This document shows positions 31,321-31,689 of a stretch of DNA of 31,689 bases, piece by piece (within the stretch, counting starts at the first letter, position 1; every line of letters starts with the position of its first letter). Below the pieces are notes generated by a model. That model had not been told where the DNA came from. It saw only the letters and a list, made by a program, of their open reading frames with translations, and did no database searches. Source of the stretch: a virus; the IMG/VR virus record IMGVR_UViG_3300006101_000044, positions 1 to 31,689 of that record; one strand, 5' to 3'. Both the position numbers and the translations under genes were made by a program.

Positions 31321-31689
31321 ATGAGTAATCCAGGACCAGCAACCACAGTAAGCAATCACCCACAAAACTTGGCCACAAACCAAGCATTGCGTTTGATTGC
31401 ATCCGCACAATCCGTTAACTTGGCCGTGGCTGGTGATACAGCCATGACAGTAGTCGATGTGACTAAATTTGTGCCCGTTAGCGTGCTAATCACCAATGGC
31501 TTGAACTCTAGTGGATCAACAACCACTATTGCTACGGCTACTGTTGGTGTTTACACAGGCCCAAGCGCAACAGGTTCAACAGTATTGACTACCGCTGCTT
31601 TGACTAGCAACACAGGTGGTCCTTATGTGACAACCTCAACCGCGACAAATCCCGCAACCGCTATTTCCAACCCATCTACGATGTATGTC
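31321..31689 (+). CDS. head-region protein downstream of coat (3' end outside window)
   Basis: AAAGGA precedes the ATG. 123 codons are visible to the end of the window with no stop. The product is Thr/Ser/Ala-rich and beta-like (NLAVAGDTAMTVVDVTKFVP, then VLITNGLNSSGSTTTIATAT), as in small head decoration or hypothetical proteins that follow coat genes. Function unknown. Confidence 0.65.
   Translation, partial: MSNPGPATTVSNHPQNLATNQALRLIASAQSVNLAVAGDTAMTVVDVTKFVPVSVLITNGLNSSGSTTTIATATVGVYTGPSATGSTVLTTAALTSNTGGPYVTTSTATNPATAISNPSTMYV

Noticed and set aside
1-31689. CRISPR arrays, insertion sequences, attachment sites
   Set aside because: No regularly spaced direct repeats, transposase or integrase were found.

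Overview
The window reads as most of a genome of a short-tailed (P22-like) double-stranded DNA phage of a Gram-negative host. The evidence is a P22-type head and DNA-injection gene set (small and large terminase, about 700-residue portal, scaffold, P22-family coat, gp4-like adaptor, gp10-like tail stabilisation protein, ejection proteins), no tape-measure or tail-sheath gene, and a lysis cassette with an i-spanin and a nested lipoprotein o-spanin, which only makes sense with an outer membrane. Both ends cut through genes. Resemblance of several small proteins to those of freshwater betaproteobacterial phages is an impression only.

Layout. 1-3264: tail-fibre genes (one cut by the window start, one ending in an S74 self-cleaving chaperone domain), three small genes and a free-standing HNH homing endonuclease. 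3265-7067: gp4-like adaptor, a free-standing GIY-YIG homing endonuclease and the gp10-like protein. 7077-12325: three large low-complexity, helical proteins that look like the ejection/internal virion proteins. 12327-15929: a tail-collar protein and a compressed lysis cassette (holin candidates, lipoprotein, nested Rz/Rz1, GH19 endolysin). 15926-17930 runs leftward: a 51-residue Cro-like regulator, a very long terminator-like hairpin, a roughly 300-base leader without a clear gene, then RusA, a tiny membrane protein, a zinc-ribbon protein and an HNH nuclease. 17931-18068 is a divergent promoter region. 18069-22443 is a rightward early operon with a recombination set (ERF annealing protein, YqaJ-type exonuclease, a small protein with an SSB-like acidic tip). 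22516-24834 carries small accessory genes, a GroES-like co-chaperonin and a zeta-toxin-like P-loop protein. 24831-31689 is the packaging/head module.

The most striking feature is in the major coat gene. It is not one open frame: two compact ORF-less group I introns (29624-29856, 233 nt, and 30045-30309, 265 nt) split it into three exons. Removing them gives one 414-residue P22-family coat protein with continuous frame. Both introns show P1 with a U.G pair at the 5' splice site, a P3 helix that keeps pairing although its sequence differs between the two (covariation), an identical R-region, an identical P8 hairpin, P7 pairing and a terminal G. They look like paralogous insertions in one essential structural gene. 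A conventional annotation would report only exon 3 as a coat gene, because the last three intron bases happen to be ATG.

Other notable points: an Ig-like/beta domain inserted once in the gp4-like and twice in the gp10-like protein; a phage-encoded GroES homologue; many small overlapping genes, several below usual length cut-offs; and no recognisable replication initiator, helicase, primase, polymerase, integrase or CI-type repressor in the window.
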